Below, in pieces: positions 58,174 to 64,000 of a stretch of 64,000 bases of DNA (position 1 is its first letter; every line of letters starts with the position of its first letter). The position numbers were made by a program, and so were the translations under genes. The DNA comes from Megamerina dolium (lineage: Eukaryota > Arthropoda > Insecta > Diptera > Megamerinidae). The notes below the pieces were generated by a model. That model made no database searches. It had not been told where the DNA came from and was given only the letters and a program-made list of their open reading frames with translations. Location of the stretch: positions 20,738,557 to 20,802,556 of the forward strand of contig OY978527.1 of assembly GCA_963854835.1 (NCBI GenBank), read 5' to 3'.

Positions 58174-60690
58174 TGTATGTTGCACTGTATTTATTAAATA
58201 CAGTGCGACAAAATAACACACACATATAACCCAATAACAATTTCAGTCTAATGATATTGTTTTGCCGTATGTGGTAGCTATAGCAAAAATATATGTAACG
58301 CTCTCTGTTACGTGAATTTTTTAAACATCCCACATTTAAAAAGTTGCTAAATAATAAATATTAAAATTGCATATATATGGGTTATCTTATACGATAATTA
58401 CTGGTAATTAGGTTTGAACGGAATCGATACGTGTATTCACTATCGAATCAATATTTGCACTTAATTCTCAAAATCGAAACAATAATTTTACTATATTTTA
58501 TTATAATTAATTTCATATTACTATATGCTCTTTATCGAATCGCTACTTGTGCTCATTATGCAGTGGTGTCGCCAGGGGAGGAGATCAGGGCCGATTAGCT
58601 TGTTAAAAAGAAAAATAATAATATATAGATATTTGAAAATCATTCATTAAACATATAATCCCCCCTTGCCAAAATCCTGGTTAAACCACTGTCACTATGG
58701 AATCAATATTTCCACTCAATTCTCAAAAATTGAATCGCCCCAACAGCAGTAGAAAGTTTAATTTATTAATTTTATTAAGTTCATTAATTTTTTCTCCCCA
58801 TATTTTCTCCAAAAGCTGCAAAAGTGCAGATAAATTGTATTTCAAAAAATATGCACGGTTCTTAATAGTATAACTACTGAAGTGATCGATACTTCCCATC
58901 ACTAGCAATGCTCTAGTGAGATCAGGAGTGCCCAAAAGTTCCTTATGGAAGTACAAACACTAATACAAGAAAACTTTATTGTTCAGAATAATAATTAATT
59001 GTATATAGTAATATTGTTCAAAACAATAATAAGATTGAAACACACACTTCTTTGTACGGAGTGCTGTGAGTGCATATGAGAATGAACATCCTATTCCTAA
59101 GTGCATTTACAAAAATAAAATTGCTTCAAGTGCATAGGCGTACCGTATATAAGTAACTACATATGTTCATTCATAGCAGGTACTTAAAAGGAACTTGTAG
59201 TTGTCCTTAATTAAAATTATGTACAATGGTTTTTAATAACTAAATAAACGTGTACGAATATGTACGAAGGATGAAATTGATATGCATCAGCAACCCAAAA
59301 ATTAATAACAAGGGTAATGACAATAACCGTTTTTTTTATGATAAACTTTATTAGTCACTAAATCGATTACATCAATATTGCTACTTAGTACTTACGTAGA
59401 TATTAGTGTAATATTTATAAGTACAAGAATCCAGTGATAATAACAAGAACGTTTACGTACAAGTGGACAGTGTCAAAATTATACGAATTAAGGAATTAAA
59501 TATTGTTGCTATATTGATCGCACCATAATTATATAGGACGTATCGTATCTACATATAATATTTATATTTATGACTTAAGTAATTAGTATATTTTAATTGA
59601 AGTTAAAGCTAATTAATACTTGCATTTATAGATCACAAAATTATGTATTTTTTTATTACTTTTTTTAAGTACTATGCATACTATACAATCAAGTTATACA
59701 CAATAAAGATTTAGCACATAAGATAAGTTTGGAAGTGTGAATTACAATAGTTAAAATATTTTGGGGAGAATGGCAAGAATAAACTATTCAATGCTCGTAG
59801 ATTGCGAATTTCTGGGAACAGGGGATTTATACATTATTCAGTTTCAGAATTCATGACAAAATTGGTTAAATTAACATGAAGATAAAATGACATTGAAGAT
59901 TCGGGTAATATTGAGTTTCACACTTAGATCCTACAGACTAAAGAATAAAATAAAATAAATACAAAATATTTTCTTCAAAAAATATCAGACTGGTTTGAGA
60001 TAGTCTCCTAAAATTTGATAGCAACCATTCAGCAATGAAACGATTAAACTGAGGCTGCTATGGAATGAGCTTAAAATGTCATATTGTATAAGATTCTGAT
60101 CTGAGCATATTGAAACACCTTCAAGTTACTTTTAAGAGACTAAACCCATGGTGTAATAAAACTAAAGTGATATCGTCGGACACAATTTTAACAATTGCCG
60201 CAGTCTTACTGGCATTGATGTTCTCTTTACAAAATTCGACAAAAAAAAAAAATGGTACGAAAATAGTCCTTTCGTGCTTTTCTCTATAACACAAAAAGCA
60301 TTGAAATCACTGTTGTAATTCGTAATATTTCTTATTGTTTTAACGAAAATAATTTAAAATTTAAATAGAATAAGCAAGAACTTAACAACGAAATAATTTT
60401 ATGTTCGAATTGAAATAAATAAACGAGTCGTCAATTTAGCAATACGACGATTTGCGTATACAATTAATTGTTTTCACTCAATTATTCTCTTATTGCGCAG
60501 AATATGCATAGTGCTTTTTGGGCCTTGTGGCACAGAACGTGGACAAACTATAGCGAAAGATTTTATAAAATGCCCAAAAAAGAAATAAGAAAGAGAAATG
60601 GTTGGATGCATGCGGTGTAGAATTTTTTTCATATTATTAACTCTGCTTAGAAAGATTGCACCTCATTAAACCTAAAAAAGGTCGGATATA
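58174..60690. other. AT-rich non-coding stretch
   Basis: No gene. A roughly 40-bp direct repeat, GAATCAATATTTGCACTTAA at 58445 and GAATCAATATTTCCACTCAA at about 58699, is about 255 bp apart. Nothing else recognised. Confidence 0.4.
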
Positions 60691-60906
60691 CATTCTGTCA
60701 AATAAGTACCCGGAAATTCTCAATTTTAATTTTCCCTCTGAGAATATTACAAAAAATTTTTTTTCCCAGGTTGGCAAAACTAAAAGTCGCAACGCACACA
60801 AAAGGTTGACTTGTTCCTAATGACGCCGTAACCAAACTAAATGACACATAGCAATAAAAATTCACAGAATAGTGGCTGACAGTTGTGCCAACCTGGGAAG
60901 AATGTA
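60691..60906. mobile_element. MITE copy 2 (right arm deleted) with nested inverted repeats
   Basis: It begins CATTCTGTCAAATAAGTACC after TA (60689-60690). The left outer arm runs to 60762. The core 60763-60899 has its own inverted repeats: TTCCCAGGTTGGCA and TGCCAACCTGGGAA, perfect over 14 bp and 18/19 when extended. It ends GAATG then TA, the last bases of the outer repeat, so nearly all of the right outer arm is missing. No coding capacity. TA flanks suggest mobilisation by a Tc1/mariner-type transposase (inference). Confidence 0.75.
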
Positions 60907-62344
60907 AATTGTTATATAATGCGTTTCTGAATCGTTACTCACTTATTTTACTAATGCTTTGTTTTATTATAAGTGAAATATGTAAGTGTTAAACCATTAC
61001 TTAGTATAAAATTTAAAAAATTTAAAATCAGTTTTTATTACATTATCTCTCAGAAACTCAATCCTTGCAAGATACTCGTATATAGTTCTTTACGCTTTAT
61101 ATTAATTATTTTAATTTTTTTCGACAAATTGAGAAAATTTTTTACAGTTTTAAATATTTTTTACCCAAAAATGCTTGGGAATTTAAAAACATACTAAAAA
61201 AGGGGTAAACCAAAGCTATAAATTCTGTCTCCTGCCAAAAAAGAGATGTTATGTTGTTGATATCACATTAGTTTTATTACACCATGGCTAAACCCAACAC
61301 CACGAAAATTGTCTTTAGTTTCTCTGACTGATTTGTGAATCAGTAGAAAACGGATTAAAGTTTTCAAGTCTCAAATTATCTTTAGCAATCCATTACATTT
61401 TCGATTGAACTGTTTCGTTAAAATGCAGAAAAATTGACATATACATATGTACAGCTACAACTAGAGTCTTCATTGCGTCCATAGAAAAACGTTTTTCTGG
61501 GCCAACTTCAAATGTAGAAAACAAACTCAACTTAACCTTAATTTTTTTTTTCTATCGAAAGGTAAAAATGATGTTCGAGCAACTAAAAAATGATTCCATG
61601 TGTATGGAAATCTGCTTCAAATACTTTCATTTCGACAATTTTCATATAGAAAATGCAGCACATTCCAGAACGCCATTTGAAGCTGAGAAAGGCAAACGGA
61701 AGCCATTGATTGATGTAAATTCCTAAATAACAATTCACCAGATCGCTGAGGGAGTATATTTACCGAATTCGACTGTTTATGATTATATAAAACTCGTTGG
61801 TTTAATTTGCAAATCATGGAATCATGAAATGAGTCTTAGATAAATAATTCCATTTCGCGTAAAATGTATTACCTACTTGCAAACACACAAATTTACGTAA
61901 AGTCTACTCGTCTCTTTTTTTAACAGATAAGAATGCAGAGATTAATAACTATCTACACATGATTGGCTGTAATTATAGTTAGAAAGAGAAAAAATCGCTT
62001 GATGTTACTATCTTAAATCTAATCACCTTATCTAACCGGTCTTAAGCGATCCAGCATACATTTTTTAATTAGAATTGATTAAAACCTAAAGAAATAAATT
62101 TGTATCTAAAACTCATTTTACGATTTCAAGTCTACACTATGATATTTTCTCCGTTGCAGTATTGTCTACGATTTGATTCTCAAAAGTCAAAAGGAAATGA
62201 TCAATTTTTAAAGTAAATCGTCACTGGATGCAACAAGAATATTCTTTTTTTTTAGAACAATAAACCTTTTAGCGCCTCAAAAGTCGATATTCATAAAAAA
62301 AGGTTATGCTTTCTACTTGGTGAGATTTGAAGAGCATCGTTTTT
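60907..62344. other. AT-rich non-coding stretch
   Basis: No supported gene. Open frames (60973-61197 plus, 61617-61817 minus) are AT-driven. The region may include the decayed N-terminal part of the transposase relic that follows. Confidence 0.4.
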
Positions 62345-62640
62345 GTTTCAGCTTCTACCGGACCATATCACCATAAACTTTAAAGTGTACTGATATGATT
62401 CAATCATACAGAAAATGTCAGAATTGATCAATAGCAGAGGTTTAATGTACCACCAAGATATTGCTGTAAATCATAGTAGAGGGAATGTAAACTGGTCGCC
62501 AAGATCGTACAATTTAACGACTTGAGAGTTTTTATCATGGGCTTCTTTCTTCTTGGTAGCAATCAAACAACAATTGACCAATTGGAAAACAACATTATTC
62601 AAGTTATTGGTTTTTCCGCCTACTAAAGAAGCCCGGAGAA
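62345..62640 (+). pseudogene. Relic of a Tc1/mariner-type transposase C-terminus
   Basis: Plus strand, strongly decayed: YTDMIQS-like, ELINSRGLMYHQDIA (QQDGA-like second catalytic D), VNWSPRSYNLTT (the VNWPPRSCDLTPLD block), FIMGFFLLGSNQTTIDQLEN and NIIQVIGFSAY. The order matches the family of the gene at 54348-55176, of which this is the missing C-terminal part type. Frameshifts throughout. Confidence 0.5.
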
Positions 62641-62948
62641 CATTTGAATGATGTCATTTTCATCATATCTCATACACAATTTGTTTTTATTATATATTTT
62701 AAAGCGCGCTTAGTGTAAAATCTATTCCAATGATCTTGAAATCAAATTTTTAATAAAACGCACCTGTACAAATTATTTTATTTGAAGCTACTTCGGAAGA
62801 AAATGTCACTACTTGAAGAAGTCAATTCAATCCGGAGACGGATATGGTTTAATATGTGGCTTAAAAATTCTTGTAAATATTGAAAGTAAAAACACACAGT
62901 CTAAAAACAGAAAGTGGCGAAAAGTAGTGTCACTTAATTTAATTAATT

Positions 62949-63697
62949 TTTTATTTGTTTTAATACTAAGAATTTATTGAATCTTTCTACCATTCGTAGC
63001 AACTCACAATAAGTATTCAAATCTTACAAACTAACTTAAAATTATGTGATATTCCCATTGTTACATCATAATTTGTTGAGTCGCGAGGTTTAGCAATTAC
63101 ACAGCGTATTCAATGTGTAATTTCTTTTTAGTCGCCGATGGCCTGTGCTCAGCAATAATTGCCTAGCAAGGGGATTCGGATGGTTGTGTAATTTTTGAAT
63201 GTAGCTTCTAGAGGACTTTCCAACTTCCTTAGAAATTGTGGGTACATTCAAATCTTGATGGATGTTACCGTTCCTCATATACCAAGGCGCGTTTACAATA
63301 ATTCGCAGTCAGGATTGTATTCGCTGCAATTTTTCGATATTTGAGGGAGATGCGGGTCCCATAACTGAATGCCATAAGTCCAGATTGGCTTCAAGATTGC
63401 TTTATATAATAGCACTTTGTATTCAAGATTCAACTTTGAGCTTTTGTGTAGCAGCCACAATAACTGATTAATTTTAAGCTTGATCTGAGTTTTCTTTGCC
63501 TCTATATGATTGTTTCAGGTCAGCCTTCTGTCGAGGTGAATACCCAAGTACTTTGTTGAGGAACATTATGGAACTGATTGGCCATTAATATTAAGTAGGG
63601 GACATGTATCTAGCCTTAGTGTGAAGGTTATGTGTACACTCTTTTATTCATTGACTTCTATGCGCCATTTTGCTAACCAGATTTCGAGAGAATCGAC
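62949..63697 (-). mobile_element. Jockey-A LINE, short 3' fragment
   Basis: Minus strand, collinear with the 3' 750 bp of the copy at 49562-50637: thumb region (RRLT, HIEAKKTQIKLKINQLLWLL), QRIQS, RNGNIHQDLNVPTISKEVGK, SYIQKLHNHPNPLARQ, then the 3' UTR. It is 5'-truncated at 63697. AATTTAATTAATT (62936-62948) and AATTTAAATAATT (63698-63710) may be the target duplication with one mismatch, though AT-rich. Confidence 0.85.
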
Positions 63698-64000
63698 AAT
63701 TTAAATAATTGAATCAAAAGTTTATATGCAAAAAAGCGACAGAAATTACTTTTGAAAATATATAGCTTTTACCGTTTTCTTAATTGTTATTATATATTTT
63801 CTCCTTCTTCTTCTTATTTTTGTTATTATGCATTTATTAAACAATATGGTTAACATGAGCAGCATATTTAATTAGTTACATCAGCAGCAAAACAACACCG
63901 TCAACAATAATTACAAAATGTGGTCCATTTTAGTCAGTAGCCGTATGGGGTTTCATGAAAAACCAAACTAAACCAACAAAAAGTCAACCCAAAATAACAT
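63698..64000. other. AT-rich end of window, no gene
   Basis: CTTCTTCTTCTT and CAGCAGCAAAACAACACC simple motifs only. Confidence 0.4.

Noticed and set aside
58436..58735. LTRs of a solo element
   Set aside because: Only about 40 bp of direct similarity, no TG...CA ends and no primer-binding site.

Overview
The window looks like an AT-rich, intron- and intergenic-type segment of a higher-fly (brachyceran dipteran) nuclear genome. A tephritid-like species is my best guess, but the sequence alone does not fix the species. Reasons: jockey-, RTE-, R1- and LOA/I-like non-LTR retrotransposons, mariner/Tc1-type transposase relics, a tRNA-derived SINE family, and abundant (AT)n, (TAA)n, (CA)n and CAG/CAA microsatellites. 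I see no operons, no rRNA, no CRISPR array and no intact multi-exon host gene. The best host-gene candidate is one 121-nt cysteine-rich exon with splice sites on both sides (22097-22217).

Layout. 0-6 kb: broken RTE-like LINE pieces, one joined head-on to a different LINE at about 1083, plus a 3' RTE end with a TAAG-type tail (5205-6003). 6-11 kb: a SINE, a 635-bp fold-back element (7759-8393), a (TAA)n microsatellite, and a pseudogene of a repetitive TE-type protein family (9665-10590). 11-18 kb: an RTE copy lacking its RT, a mariner pseudogene and two more SINEs. 18-30 kb: mostly simple-sequence-rich single-copy-looking DNA with the candidate exon, a 259-bp AT tract, an inverted repeat and a decayed LINE RT. 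30-36 kb: R1-like and RNase-H-bearing LINE relics, then a degenerate tandem repeat of roughly 135 bp.

36-54 kb is a dense nested transposon cluster. A minus-strand jockey-like element (jockey-B) appears to run from about 48.94 kb to 40.39 kb. A plus-strand jockey-A element (42410-45929) is inserted exactly at its ORF1/ORF2 boundary, with a 12-bp target-site duplication. Two nearly identical SINEs in opposite orientation, an RTE fragment and a piece of another LINE's ORF1 also lie within its span. Further right a second jockey-A copy (49562-50637) splits a mariner gene, again with a 12-bp duplication. 54-64 kb holds Tc1/mariner relics, another SINE, a two-copy MITE family with nested inverted repeats, and a final jockey-A 3' end.

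All transposon genes are broken by stops, frameshifts, deletions or loss of catalytic residues, so no autonomous element is present. What is informative is the insertion order and structure: at least eight copies of one SINE, two clean target-site duplications, two new-looking MITE types, and several short hairpins that look like template-switch products. I found no convincing new multi-gene biological system.
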